Of a stretch of DNA of 64,000 bases, positions 24,409 through 32,496 are shown in pieces (within the stretch, counting starts at the first letter, position 1; every line of letters starts with the position of its first letter). The stretch is taken from NCBI RefSeq assembly GCF_900111685.1, contig NZ_FOHX01000023.1:1-64000 (forward strand), read 5' to 3'. Under the pieces are notes generated by a model that was not told the DNA's origin, searched no databases, and was given only the letters and a program-made list of their open reading frames with translations. Source of the DNA: Nonomuraea wenchangensis (GTDB lineage: Bacteria > Actinomycetota > Actinomycetes > Streptosporangiales > Streptosporangiaceae). Position numbers and translations under genes: made by a program.

Positions 24409-24432
24409 CTGCTACGCCGTGAAGCGTAGCAG
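24409..24432. promoter_or_regulatory. TetR-type operator
   Basis: Perfect inverted repeat: arm CTGCTACGC (24409-24417), spacer CGTGAA, arm GCGTAGCAG (24424-24432). It sits 65 bases before the tetR start codon and after the end of the preceding gene. The size and symmetry fit a TetR-dimer site, so autoregulation is likely. Confidence 0.7.
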
Positions 24433-24457
24433 CGCCGTCCCGGGCCCATGGGCGGGC

Positions 24458-25084
24458 TCAGCGAGGGATCAGCAGGACCTCCGAGCCGATCGGGACGTAC
24501 CCGGCCGCGAGGAAGGCCCGCACGCTCGCCGCGTTGCCCGGCGCGATCTGCGCCCACAGCGGCCGGGCCGCCAGGTGGCGGGCGGCCGTGGCGAGGAGCC
24601 TTCCGAGGCCGCGGCCCCGGTGCCCCGGCTCCACCTCGACGGCGGCCTCCCAGCGGCCGGCCACGCCCCGCCCCACGGTCAGCAGGCCGCCCTCGCACGT
24701 CCAGACGCGTACCTCGGCACGGTAGGCCAGGGCCCGCTCGACCCGCGGATGCCCGGACGCGGTCGCCTCGCGCAGCGCGAGCGGCGGCGGCCCGGGAAGC
24801 GGGCCCGCCACGGCGAGCAGGTCGAGGTTCCCTGCGCTCCGCCCGGTCCGCAGGCCCAGCTCCAGCAGGAACGGCGGGTTCACCGGGGCCGAGAGGTCGC
24901 CGGCGGGCAGCCGCTCGCGTACCCAGGCGGGCGGCAGGTCGGCGAAGACGACCGTGTGCCCCGTGAACGCGATCACGCCCAGGTCGCGCGGGGACGGCTG
25001 GGCCACCACCGTCAGCCCGCCGTCCGGGGCGGGCGGCGCGCCGCGCTCGGCGGCGGCGAGCACGGCCTCCAGCGTGTTCAACAC
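24458..25084 (-). CDS. GNAT family N-acetyltransferase
   Basis: A 208-residue acetyltransferase. The acetyl-CoA site is plain near the C-terminus: AAVEVEPGHRGRGLGRLLAT contains the R/Q-x-x-G-x-G/A loop, followed by IAPGNAASVRAFLAAGYVPI, the typical GNAT ending. The N-terminal half (GVIAFTGHTVVFADLPPAWV) is a separate alpha/beta segment as in FR47-like members. The start GTG 25084 overlaps the end of the merR gene by 7 bases (GTGTTGA), so the two are cotranscribed and translationally coupled. With the divergent MFS exporter this suggests a resistance-type locus in which a compound is acetylated and exported. That is inference; the substrate is unknown. Confidence 0.85.
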   Translation of the reverse strand: MLNTLEAVLAAAERGAPPAPDGGLTVVAQPSPRDLGVIAFTGHTVVFADLPPAWVRERLPAGDLSAPVNPPFLLELGLRTGRSAGNLDLLAVAGPLPGPPPLALREATASGHPRVERALAYRAEVRVWTCEGGLLTVGRGVAGRWEAAVEVEPGHRGRGLGRLLATAARHLAARPLWAQIAPGNAASVRAFLAAGYVPIGSEVLLIPR

Positions 25085-25461
25085 CCGGCCCCCTGCTTCG
25101 CCGCCTCGACCGCCGCCAGGTAGGCGAGGATGCGGTCCCGGTTGCGGGACAGGCACTCCACCCGCTGCTGGATGCGGGCCGCCTCGGACCTCAGCAGGTC
25201 GGCCAGCTCGGGCGTGAGGCAGTCGGGATGCAGATGGATGTCGTCGGGCCGGTCGAGGAACGGGATGATGCGGCGGATGATGTCCGTGGTCAGCCCCGAG
25301 TCGAGCAGCCCCCGGATCTGCTGGACCCGGTAAACCGCCGCCTCCGGATAGACGCGGTAGCCGTTGACCGCCCGGTCCGGGCGCAGCAGGTCCTGCTCCT
25401 CGTAGTAGCGCAGCATCCGAGCCGGTACGCCCGTGCGGCGCGACAGCTCCCCGATCCTCAT
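25078..25461 (-). CDS. MerR family transcriptional regulator
   Basis: A 127-residue activator. The N-terminal HTH is classical: MRIGELSRRTGVPARMLRYY and EEQDLLRPDRAVNGYRVYPE, then the second wing VYRVQQIRGLLDSGLTTDII. A coiled-coil dimerisation helix follows (RSEAARIQQRVECLSRNRDR). Two cysteines (DCLTPE and ECLSRN) and a C-terminal Cys are present, but not in a metal-site pattern, so it more likely senses a drug-like or redox signal. A perfect palindrome with 19-20 bp promoter spacing lies between it and the divergent MFS gene. This is the standard layout for MerR activation. Confidence 0.93.
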   Translation of the reverse strand: MRIGELSRRTGVPARMLRYYEEQDLLRPDRAVNGYRVYPEAAVYRVQQIRGLLDSGLTTDIIRRIIPFLDRPDDIHLHPDCLTPELADLLRSEAARIQQRVECLSRNRDRILAYLAAVEAAKQGAGC

Positions 25462-25474
25462 GCGACCTCCTCGC

Positions 25475-25506
25475 TTGCCTTCTCATTGATGAGAAGGTTT
25501 CAGCAT
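25475..25506 (+). promoter_or_regulatory. MerR-controlled promoter of the MFS gene
   Basis: -35 TTGCCT (25475-25480) and -10 TCAGCA/CAGCAT (25500-25506) are separated by 19-20 bp, the overlong spacing that MerR proteins correct by twisting the DNA. The spacer is filled by CCTTCTCATTGATGAGAAGG (25478-25497), a perfect palindrome with 9-bp arms. The MFS ATG (25513) lies 7 bases after the -10, so the message would be leaderless. Confidence 0.8.
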
Positions 25507-25512
25507 GGTCGC

Positions 25513-26706
25513 ATGACCGACACGATGACCGCTCCTCCGGGGCGGGACTCCCGCCTGCCCTGGGCGGGCCTGCTGGCCCTGTTCACCGCGGCGTTCACCG
25601 CCGTCATGACCGAGCTGCTGCCCGCCGGGCTGCTGCCGCGCATGGCCGAGGCCCTGGACGTGCCCGAGGCCCGGGTCGGCTTCCTGGTCACCGGGTACGC
25701 CGTGGCCGCCACGCTCGCCGCGATCCCGCTCACCGCCCTGGTGCGCGGGCTGCGCCGGCGGCCCGTGCTGGTCACGGCGCTGAGCGGGTTCGCGCTGCTC
25801 AACGCCGTGACCGCGGTCTCCTCCTGGTATCCGCTCACCTTCGCCGCGCGGCTGCTCGCCGGGGTGATGGGCGGGCTGCTGTGGGCCATGCTCGTCGGGT
25901 ACGCCGCCCGCATGGTCCCCGCGGAGCGGCGCGGGCGGGCCATCGCCATCGTCTCGGCCGGCATCACCGTCGCCCTGTGCGCGGGCCTGCCCGCGGGCGC
26001 GGCGCTCGCCGCCGCCCTCGGCTGGCGGCCCGCCTTCGGCGGGCTGGCCTGCGTCGCGGCCGGGCTGGTCGCGTGGGTGCTGTGGAAGGTGCCCGACTTC
26101 CCCGGCGAGCCGGCCGGGGAGCGTACGCCGCTGCGGCGGGTGGCGGCGGCCCCCGGCGTGCGCGTCGTCCTCGGGACGACCGCGCTCGTCCTGGTCGGGC
26201 ACCAGGCCGTCTACACGTACCTGGCGCCGCTGGCCGAGCTGTCGGGAACGGCGGCGACGAGCGTCGTGCTGCTGGTGTTCGGGGCCGGGACCGTCGCCGG
26301 GATCTGGGCCACCGGCGCCGTGATCGACCGGCGGCCCCGTGGGGCGCTGCTCGTGGTGCTGGCCGTGATGGTCGCCGTCATGCCCCTGCTGGGCGGGCCC
26401 GGCTGGACGCCGGTGGCGGCGGTGGCCTTGTGGGGGGCCGCGTTCGGCGGGGTGCCGACGCTGCTGCAGACGGCGCTGGTGCACGCCGCCGGGCCGGGCC
26501 ACGCCGACGTCGCCACCTCCATGCAGACCACCGTCTACAACGCCGGCATCGCCGCCGGCTCGCTCACCGGCGGCCTCGTGCTGGAGTCCGCCGGCGCGGC
26601 GGCGCTGCCGTGGACCGCGCTCCCGCTGCTGGCCTGCGCCCTGGTGGCGGCCCTGGTGGCCCGGCGGCACGCGTTCCCCCGGCGGGTCGCCCCGGAGCGG
26701 GGTTGA
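25513..26706 (+). CDS. MFS efflux transporter (DHA1/AraJ-like)
   Basis: A 397-residue membrane protein with 12 predicted hydrophobic segments, the first at LPWAGLLALFTAAFTAVM (about 15-35). The motif-A loop after TM2 is degenerate (VRGLRRRPVLVTALSG). The conserved PLLPAG-like entry ELLPAGLLPRM and the later ATSMQTTVYNAGIAAGSLTG in TM11 are typical of AraJ/YdhP-type exporters of sugars or drugs. It is driven by a MerR-type promoter and divergent from merR-GNAT. Export of a toxic small molecule is the natural reading; the substrate is unknown. The start at ATG 25513 is fixed by the promoter; no SD is needed. Confidence 0.9.
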   Translation: MTDTMTAPPGRDSRLPWAGLLALFTAAFTAVMTELLPAGLLPRMAEALDVPEARVGFLVTGYAVAATLAAIPLTALVRGLRRRPVLVTALSGFALLNAVTAVSSWYPLTFAARLLAGVMGGLLWAMLVGYAARMVPAERRGRAIAIVSAGITVALCAGLPAGAALAAALGWRPAFGGLACVAAGLVAWVLWKVPDFPGEPAGERTPLRRVAAAPGVRVVLGTTALVLVGHQAVYTYLAPLAELSGTAATSVVLLVFGAGTVAGIWATGAVIDRRPRGALLVVLAVMVAVMPLLGGPGWTPVAAVALWGAAFGGVPTLLQTALVHAAGPGHADVATSMQTTVYNAGIAAGSLTGGLVLESAGAAALPWTALPLLACALVAALVARRHAFPRRVAPERG

Positions 26707-26797
26707 CCGTCTCTTGTGCCGGCTCGCGGCGGCGCTTGGCCCGGCAACGGGGAGGTTGATGGGGATCGTTGCCATCCGCCGTCGTGAGGAGACGCGC

Positions 26798-27400
26798 ATG
26801 ACGACCAGACGCCCTGCCAAGGCGACGCGGTCCAAGACCGACAGCCAGCCGTGGCTGCACATGAACGGCGCGCAGATCCAGGAGTTCGGCACCGTACGGA
26901 TGTTCCCGCTCGGGCTGTCCCGGGACGCCCGGATGTACTCGTGCGAGCGGCTCAACCAGATCCTGGCCGACACCCAGATCCTCCACGCCCTCTACAAGAA
27001 GCACCACTGGCTCATGCGCGGCCCGACCTTCTACCAGCTCCACCTGCTGCTGGACAAGCACGCCGGCGAGCAGCTCGAACTCGTGGACCAGATCGCCGAG
27101 CGGGTGCAGACCCTCGGCGGCGTCGCCGTCGGCGACCCGCGCCACGTCGCCGAGATCACCGTGATCCCGCGCCCGCCGAACGGCTGCGAGGAGGTGCCCG
27201 CCATGCTCTCCCGCCTGATCGAGGCCCACGAGACCATCCTGGTCGCCTGCCACGACGCGGCCAGCCGGGCGCAGGAGATGGGCGACGACGGCACCAACGA
27301 CCTGCTCGTCTCCGAGGTGATCCGGACGAACGAGCTGCAGACGTGGTTCCTCATCGAGCACCTGGTGGACACGCCGCTCGTCGAGACGCCCGGGAGCTGA
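26798..27400 (+). CDS. dps: Dps/ferritin-like DNA-protection protein
   Basis: A 200-residue member of the Dps family, which forms 12-mer shells that oxidise and store iron and bind DNA under starvation or oxidative stress. The ferroxidase-site helix is visible in LYKKHHWLMRGPTFYQLHLL and the partner residues in DKHAGEQLELVDQIAERVQ, i.e. the inter-subunit H...HxxxDxxxE arrangement. The long N-terminus (RRPAKATRSKTDSQPW, rich in Lys/Arg) suits DNA binding. Length is at the upper end for the family. ATG 26798 has GAGGAG (26786-26791) upstream. It lies alone between the MFS gene and the YjbR gene. Confidence 0.92.
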   Translation: MTTRRPAKATRSKTDSQPWLHMNGAQIQEFGTVRMFPLGLSRDARMYSCERLNQILADTQILHALYKKHHWLMRGPTFYQLHLLLDKHAGEQLELVDQIAERVQTLGGVAVGDPRHVAEITVIPRPPNGCEEVPAMLSRLIEAHETILVACHDAASRAQEMGDDGTNDLLVSEVIRTNELQTWFLIEHLVDTPLVETPGS

Positions 27401-27468
27401 GCGAGGCCCCGCCGGAAAATGTCGGAGCCGCGCGGTACGGTCGGCGTCTCGGCGAGCGGGAGGCGCAC

Positions 27469-27822
27469 ATGATCGACGACGAGGTGGCGGCGCGGCTGCG
27501 GGACATCTGCCTGGGCCTGCCCGAGACGGAGGAGCAGCCGTTCGGCGGGCACACCGCGCCCAGCTTCCGGGTGCGGGGCAAGCTGTTCGTCATGACCAGC
27601 GAGGACGGGCGGTCGATGACGTTCAAGGCCGGGCCCGGCGTGCAGGAGGCGCTGGTCGGCTCCCAGCCGGAGCGCTTCTTCGTACCGCCCTACGTCGGCG
27701 CCAAGGGCTGGGTGGGCGCGTGGCTGACGGCCGTGCATGACTGGGACGAGCTCGACGAGCTGATCAGGGACAGCTACCGCCTGGTCGCGCCCAGACGCCT
27801 GGCCGCACTCCTCGACGGCTGA
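27469..27822 (+). CDS. MmcQ/YjbR family protein
   Basis: A 117-residue protein of the YjbR/CyaY-like fold (COG2315). Landmarks are the opening helix RLRDICLGLPETEEQPFGGH, the strands SFRVRGKLFVMT and SMTFKAGPG, the segment FFVPPYVGAKGWVGAWL with the conserved P-x-x-x-x-x-GW, and a final helix LIRDSYRLVAPRRLAALL. The family is thought to bind DNA, but no role is established. SD GGGAGG (27458-27463) supports ATG 27469. Confidence 0.88.
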   Translation: MIDDEVAARLRDICLGLPETEEQPFGGHTAPSFRVRGKLFVMTSEDGRSMTFKAGPGVQEALVGSQPERFFVPPYVGAKGWVGAWLTAVHDWDELDELIRDSYRLVAPRRLAALLDG

Positions 27823-27962
27823 GCACCGGGCCGGGGCACGCGCTTCACGCGAGGGCGCTTTCGCAGCGGGATGCCGTGGTTACGCGGATGGCCGATAATG
27901 GCCGAGCCCCGGCTTGCGGGCGCCCCCGCACCGTCCCGCCCGTTCCGAAAGCGACTTCGCCC

Positions 27963-29003
27963 ATGCTGCCCGACGACCTCCGCGCCGCCCTGGACCAGGC
28001 CCTGGCCCGGCACTCACCCCAGGAGCTGGCCCGCTCGGTCGCGCGGCTCACCGAGCGTTACCGAGGCGGCGCGGCCGGCGAGACCGCGCACATCCGCGGC
28101 CAGGCCGACGTGGCCGCCTACGCCGCCTACCGCATGCCGGCCACCTACGAGGCCGCCGCGCTGGCGATGCGGCACGCGGCGGCCCGGGTCCCGGGGTTCG
28201 CGCCGGTCAGCCAGCTCGACGCCGGCGGCGGCACCGGGGCGGCGATCTGGGCGGCCGGGGCCACGTGGCCGTCCCTGCGCCAGGTCACGGTCATCGAACG
28301 CGACCCGCAGATCATCGACCTCGGCAGGCGCCTCGCGCGTACGGCGCAGGCCGCCGGGGTGCGCGGCACCGCCTGGCGGCAGGCCGCCGTCGCGGCCGGC
28401 CTCGACCGCCCGCGCGCCGACCTCGCGACCATGTCGTACGCGCTGGGCGAGTTCCCCGAGCGGGACCGTCCCGAGGTCGTGCGCTGGCTCGCCCGCGACG
28501 CCGCCATGGTGCTGGTCGTCGAGCCTGGCACGCCCGCCGGCTACGCCACGATCGCCGCGGCCCGCGAAACGCTGCTGGCCGAGGGGCTGAGCGTGGTCGC
28601 CCCCTGCCCTCACGGCGGCGCCTGCCCGATCGAGCCCGGCCGCGACTGGTGCCACTTCTCGGTGCGCCTGCCGCGTACGTCCCTGCACCGCCAGGTCAAG
28701 TCGGGCACCCTCAGCTTCGAGGACGAGAAGTTCGCCTACGTCGCCGCCACCGTCCGCCCCGCGCCGGGCCCCGCCGCCGACCGGGTGCTGCGCCACCCGC
28801 AGAAGCGCAAGGGCGTGGTGTCGCTACGCCTGTGCAGCGACGCGGGCGACATCCACGACGTGCTCGTCTCCAAGCGGCAGGGCGAGCTCTACCGCCGGGC
28901 CAGGGACGTCGGCTGGGGAGACGCGTGGGGAGACATGTTGGGGGACACCCGGGAAGACGCCGGGGATGCCGACCGGCCCGCGGACGACGCCGGACAGCGG
29001 TGA
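27963..29003 (+). CDS. Rsm22-family small-subunit assembly methyltransferase-like protein
   Basis: A 346-residue protein of the Rsm22/METTL17 family (COG5459), which in mitochondria assists small-ribosomal-subunit assembly. A Rossmann methyltransferase core is clear: SQLDAGGGTGAAIWAA (SAM-binding motif I), TVIERDPQIIDLGRR (motif II) and a later MSYALGEFPERDR. Downstream is the cysteine cluster APCPHGGACPIEPGRDWCHF plus LCSDAGD, the four-cysteine arrangement that binds an iron-sulfur cluster in family members. ATG 27963 (MLPDDLRAALDQ) is chosen by family N-terminus; upstream in-frame starts exist without a clear SD. The C-terminus after about 315 is low complexity (GWGDAWGDMLGDTREDAGD). Bacterial members have no settled function. 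Confidence 0.85.
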   Translation: MLPDDLRAALDQALARHSPQELARSVARLTERYRGGAAGETAHIRGQADVAAYAAYRMPATYEAAALAMRHAAARVPGFAPVSQLDAGGGTGAAIWAAGATWPSLRQVTVIERDPQIIDLGRRLARTAQAAGVRGTAWRQAAVAAGLDRPRADLATMSYALGEFPERDRPEVVRWLARDAAMVLVVEPGTPAGYATIAAARETLLAEGLSVVAPCPHGGACPIEPGRDWCHFSVRLPRTSLHRQVKSGTLSFEDEKFAYVAATVRPAPGPAADRVLRHPQKRKGVVSLRLCSDAGDIHDVLVSKRQGELYRRARDVGWGDAWGDMLGDTREDAGDADRPADDAGQR

Positions 29004-29065
29004 CCGCTGCGCCGACTTTCTCGAATCCTCCCGAACCGGCCGACGCCGCACGCCATTCTTAGGGG

Positions 29066-29842
29066 GTGCACGTAAGCGATCTTCTTCATCCCCTGTACGC
29101 CCGGCGCCTCCGCCGCCAGGTCTCGACCGGCCCGCTGCCCCGGCACGTCGGTCTCATCATCGACGGCAACCGCCGCTGGGCCAGACAGAAAGGACTGCCC
29201 AACCCGAGCATCGGCCACCAGTACGGCGCCGACCACATCCAGGACGTGCAGGTGTGGTGCGAGAGCCTCGGCATCAGGCACCTGACGGTGTTCCTGTGCT
29301 CGACGGAGAACCTCCAGCGGCGCGGCGACAAGGAGGTCGCCTTCCTGCTGCGGGTCATCGAGGAGATGGTCGCCGACCGGCTGGCCCGCCCGGGCGCCCG
29401 CTGGCGGGTGCACGTCGCCGGGCTGCTCGACATGCTCCCCGACACCACCGCCCGCGCGCTGAAGAACGCCGTCGAGGCGACCCGCGAGTGCGAGACCGGC
29501 TTCCACCTGACGCTGGCCATCGGCTACGGCGGCCGCCAGGAGGTCATCGACGCCCTGCGCGAGCTGCTGTACGAGCGGGCCGAGGCCGGGCAGAGCATGC
29601 ACGAGCTGGCCGAGACGCTGACCGCCGACGACCTCGCCGGCCACCTCTACACCGCCGGGCAGCCGGACCCCGACCTGGTCATCCGCACCAGCGGCGAGCA
29701 GCGCATGTCGAACTTCCTGCTGTGGCAGTCGGCCTACTCCGAGCTGTACTTCTGCGAGGCGTACTGGCCGGCCTTCCGCGAGATCGACTTCCTGCGCGCG
29801 CTGCGCAGCTTCGCCGCCCGCCAGCGGCGCTTCGGGGGCTGA
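29066..29842 (+). CDS. cis-prenyltransferase (isoprenyl/undecaprenyl diphosphate synthase family)
   Basis: A 258-residue enzyme of the UppS family, which condenses isopentenyl diphosphate onto a short allylic primer in cis configuration to make lipid carriers for cell-wall synthesis. Motifs: HVGLIIDGNRRWARQ with the catalytic Asp of DGNRRWA, YGADHIQDVQVW, VFLCSTENLQRR (the usual STEN), and the IPP-binding RTSGEQRMSNFLLWQSAYSE near 213. Length is normal. Actinomycetes commonly carry two or three of these genes, so this may make either short or long chains. The GTG start at 29066 follows a G-run directly; no spaced SD is seen. It starts 62 bases after the Rsm22-like gene. Confidence 0.93.
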   Translation: MHVSDLLHPLYARRLRRQVSTGPLPRHVGLIIDGNRRWARQKGLPNPSIGHQYGADHIQDVQVWCESLGIRHLTVFLCSTENLQRRGDKEVAFLLRVIEEMVADRLARPGARWRVHVAGLLDMLPDTTARALKNAVEATRECETGFHLTLAIGYGGRQEVIDALRELLYERAEAGQSMHELAETLTADDLAGHLYTAGQPDPDLVIRTSGEQRMSNFLLWQSAYSELYFCEAYWPAFREIDFLRALRSFAARQRRFGG

Positions 29843-29845
29843 AGC

Positions 29846-30631
29846 TTGAACCACGACGAGGTGCTGAGCCTCTACGAGCGGCGCTTCCGCCACGAGCCGG
29901 CGCCCGAGATGCCCGGGGCCGTGGTGGAACGGGCGGGCGCGGTGGTGCGGCAGTCCGGCCCCGCGCCCTGCTGGAACGGCGTCCTGTGGTCCGACCTGGA
30001 CGAGCGTACGGCGGACGCCGCCATCGCCGAGCAGGTACGCCACTACGCGGAGCTGGGCACCGAGTTCGAGTGGAAGCTCTACGGCCACGACCGCCCGGCC
30101 GACCTCGACCGGCGGCTGCTCGCGGCCGGCTTCACGGCCGAGCCGCCGGAGACTCTCATGGTCGCCGAGACCGCCAGGATCGCCGCCCCCGCCGCCTCCG
30201 CCGCTCCCGTCGCCGAGCCGGAGGGCGTCCGGCTGGTGCCGGTGACCGGCATGGACGGCGTCGAGCTGATGGCCGACGTGCACGAGCGGGTGTTCGGGGC
30301 CAGCCGCGTACGGATCAGGGAACGGCTGGCCGTGCAGCTCGCCGAGGGCAGCGTCGTGGCCGTCCTCGCCCTGGCGGACGGCGTGCCGGTCAGCGCCGCC
30401 CGGATGGATCTGCACCCCGGCACCGAGTTCGCGAGCCTGTGGGGCGGCGGCACCGCGCCGGAGTGGCGGGGACGCGGCGTCTACCGGGCCCTGGTCGCCT
30501 ACCGGGCCCGCGAGGCGCTCGCCCGCGGATACCGCTATCTGCAGGTGGACGCCTCCGCCGACAGCCGGCCGATCCTGACCCGGCTCGGCTTCGCCGCCCT
30601 GGCCACCACCACGCCGTACACGTACGGGTGA
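29846..30631 (+). CDS. GNAT family N-acetyltransferase
   Basis: A 261-residue acetyltransferase. The GNAT core is in the second half: VVAVLALADGVPVSAARMDL, then LWGGGTAPEWRGRGVYRALV with the acetyl-CoA loop (WRGRGV), and ASADSRPILTRLGFAALATT. The first 120 residues, including CWNGVLWSDLDERTADAA and FEWKLYGHDRPADLD, form an N-terminal domain common to actinobacterial homologues that often carry a similar FEWK...HD region. It starts at TTG 29846, three bases after the prenyltransferase stop, and its stop overlaps the next GTG by 4 bp, so it is in one operon with both neighbours. Substrate unknown. Confidence 0.85.
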   Translation: MNHDEVLSLYERRFRHEPAPEMPGAVVERAGAVVRQSGPAPCWNGVLWSDLDERTADAAIAEQVRHYAELGTEFEWKLYGHDRPADLDRRLLAAGFTAEPPETLMVAETARIAAPAASAAPVAEPEGVRLVPVTGMDGVELMADVHERVFGASRVRIRERLAVQLAEGSVVAVLALADGVPVSAARMDLHPGTEFASLWGGGTAPEWRGRGVYRALVAYRAREALARGYRYLQVDASADSRPILTRLGFAALATTTPYTYG

Positions 30632-31548
30632 CTATCCTTGAGCGTCCGCCCGCGCCCGAGGAGATTCGCACGTTGCCCCCTGCCGACCACTTCCGTGAGC
30701 TGGAGCTGCTGTCCGACTGCGGCAGCTGCTTCGGCCTGTGCTGCGTCGCGCTGCCGTTCGCGGCCTCGGCCGACTTCGCCGCGGACAAGGCGGCGGGGGA
30801 TCCCTGCCGCAACCTGCGCGAGGACTTCCGCTGCTCGATCCACGAGCGGCTGCGTCCGAGCGGCTATCCCGGCTGCACGGTCTTCGACTGCTTCGGGGCG
30901 GGACAGAAGGTCTCGCAGGTCACGTTCGAGGGGCGGAGCTGGCGGGCCGCGCCGGAGACGGCCGGGCAGATGTACGCCGTCTTCCCGGTCATGCGGCAGC
31001 TCCACGAGCTGCTGTGGTACCTCGCGGAGGCGCTGTCCCTGGAGCCCGCCCGGCCGGTCCACGCCGAGCTGCGCCGCGCGCTCGACGAGACCGACCGGCT
31101 CACCCGGCAGGACGCCGGCACCCTGGAGAAGTACGACGTGGCGCCGCACCGGGCCGCGGTCAACGAGCTGCTGCTGCGGGTCAGCGAACTGGTCAGATCC
31201 CAGGAGAAAGGCCGGGGCAAGGACCGGCGTGGGGCCGATCTCATCGGGGCCCGGCTCAGGGGCGCCGACCTGCGGCGGGCGAACCTACGGGGCGCTTACC
31301 TGATCGGGGCGGACCTGCGCGGCGCGGACCTGCGGGAGGCCGACCTCATCGGCGCCGACCTGCGCGGGGCGAACCTGGCGGGCGCCGACCTGACCGGCGC
31401 GATCTTCCTCACCCAGGCCCAGCTCAACGCCGCCGCCGGCGACGCCGCCACCCGCATCCCGCCCGCCCTGACCCGCCCCGCCCACTGGTCTGAGACGGCC
31501 GCCCGGCCGGCGCCCGTCAGGAACGCCCGCCGCCCGCGCCGCCGCTGA
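30628..31548 (+). CDS. Cys-rich (YkgJ-like) N-terminus fused to pentapeptide repeats
   Basis: A 306-residue protein with two distinct parts. The first 85 residues carry cysteines in metal-binding order: DCGSCFGLCC (Cys31, 34, 38, 39), DPCRNL, FRCSIHERLRPSGYPGC and FDCFG, close to the CxxCxxxCC...C...C pattern of YkgJ-type zinc/iron-chelating domains. A helical linker follows (AVFPVMRQLHELLWYLAEAL). From about 220 to 275 runs a block of about eleven A(D/N)LxG-type pentapeptides (GADLIGARLRGADLRRANLR and following), forming a right-handed quadrilateral helix like those of DNA-gyrase-mimicking proteins. The tail is basic. Start GTG 30628 overlaps the GNAT stop (GTGA). A role in metal-dependent protein binding or topoisomerase protection is possible but unproven. 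Confidence 0.82.
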   Translation: MTILERPPAPEEIRTLPPADHFRELELLSDCGSCFGLCCVALPFAASADFAADKAAGDPCRNLREDFRCSIHERLRPSGYPGCTVFDCFGAGQKVSQVTFEGRSWRAAPETAGQMYAVFPVMRQLHELLWYLAEALSLEPARPVHAELRRALDETDRLTRQDAGTLEKYDVAPHRAAVNELLLRVSELVRSQEKGRGKDRRGADLIGARLRGADLRRANLRGAYLIGADLRGADLREADLIGADLRGANLAGADLTGAIFLTQAQLNAAAGDAATRIPPALTRPAHWSETAARPAPVRNARRPRRR

Positions 31549-31621
31549 GCCCGGGCGCCCGGGAGGGGGCGCGTGGGAGCATCGTGCCGATGTGACGTCC
31601 AGCACTCTGGAGGAGATCGGC

Positions 31622-32485
31622 ATGAGCATCACCGCGTACCCCGTGACCGACCCGGTGTCCGAGCACGGAGAAGGGCCGGTGTGGTCCGCGCGCTGGGGCG
31701 GGCTGCGCTGGGTGGACATGCTGGCCGGCGACGTGCTGGCGCTCGACGGCGCGACGGTGCGGCGGCGGCACGTGGGCAAGGTCGCCGCCACGCTGCGGCC
31801 CCGCGCGGCCGGCGGCTACGTGGTCGCCGCCGAGCGCGAGCTGCTGCTGGCCGACTCCGACGACCTCGACGCCCCGCTGCGCCCGCTGGGCGGCGAAGCG
31901 TGGAGCGACCCGTCCGTACGGATGAACGACGGCGGCTGCGACCCCGACGGCCGCTTCTACATCGGCAGCATGGCCTACGACGCAGCCCCGGGGCGCGGCG
32001 CGTTCTACGTGGCCGAGCCCGGCGGCGCGCTGCGCGTGGTGCTGCCGGAGGTGACGATCTCCAACGGGTTCGACTTCAGCCCCGACGGCTCGCTCGCCTA
32101 CTACGCCGACACCGCCACCGGCCGGGTGGACGTGTTCGACTACGACCCGGACGAGGGGCTCGGCGGGCGGCGGCCGTTCGTGTACGTCGGCCCGGAGCGG
32201 GGACAGCCCGACGGGCTGACGGTCGACGCCGAGGGCGGCGTCTGGGTGGCGCTCTGGCAGGGCGGGGCCGTGCACCGCTACGACCCCGCCGGCCGGCTCG
32301 ACGCCGTCGTCGCGCTGCCGGCGCGCAAGGTCACGGCGGTGGCCTTCGGCGGCGACGACCTCGACCGGCTGTTCGTCACCACTTCGGCGCTGGACGTGGA
32401 CCGGGCCGAGCAGCCGGAGGCGGGGGCGCTGTTCGCGGCCGACCCCGGCGTCCGGGGCCGCCCGGTGCTGCCCGCCGCCCTATGA
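31622..32485 (+). CDS. SMP-30/gluconolactonase family protein
   Basis: A 287-residue six-bladed beta-propeller hydrolase. Metal-site residues of the family can be followed: Glu in HGEGPVWS (near 17), Asn in VRMNDGGCDPDGRFYIGSM (near 100), Asn in ISNGFDFSPDGSLAYYAD and Asp in GQPDGLTVDAEGGVWVALW. These enzymes open sugar lactones such as glucono-1,5-lactone or regucalcin-type substrates. Length is typical and there is no signal peptide. ATG 31622 is preceded by GGAGGAG. The gene is not overlapped with its neighbours; it starts 73 bases after the pentapeptide gene. Confidence 0.92.
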   Translation: MSITAYPVTDPVSEHGEGPVWSARWGGLRWVDMLAGDVLALDGATVRRRHVGKVAATLRPRAAGGYVVAAERELLLADSDDLDAPLRPLGGEAWSDPSVRMNDGGCDPDGRFYIGSMAYDAAPGRGAFYVAEPGGALRVVLPEVTISNGFDFSPDGSLAYYADTATGRVDVFDYDPDEGLGGRRPFVYVGPERGQPDGLTVDAEGGVWVALWQGGAVHRYDPAGRLDAVVALPARKVTAVAFGGDDLDRLFVTTSALDVDRAEQPEAGALFAADPGVRGRPVLPAAL

Positions 32486-32496
32486 AGGAAAATCCT

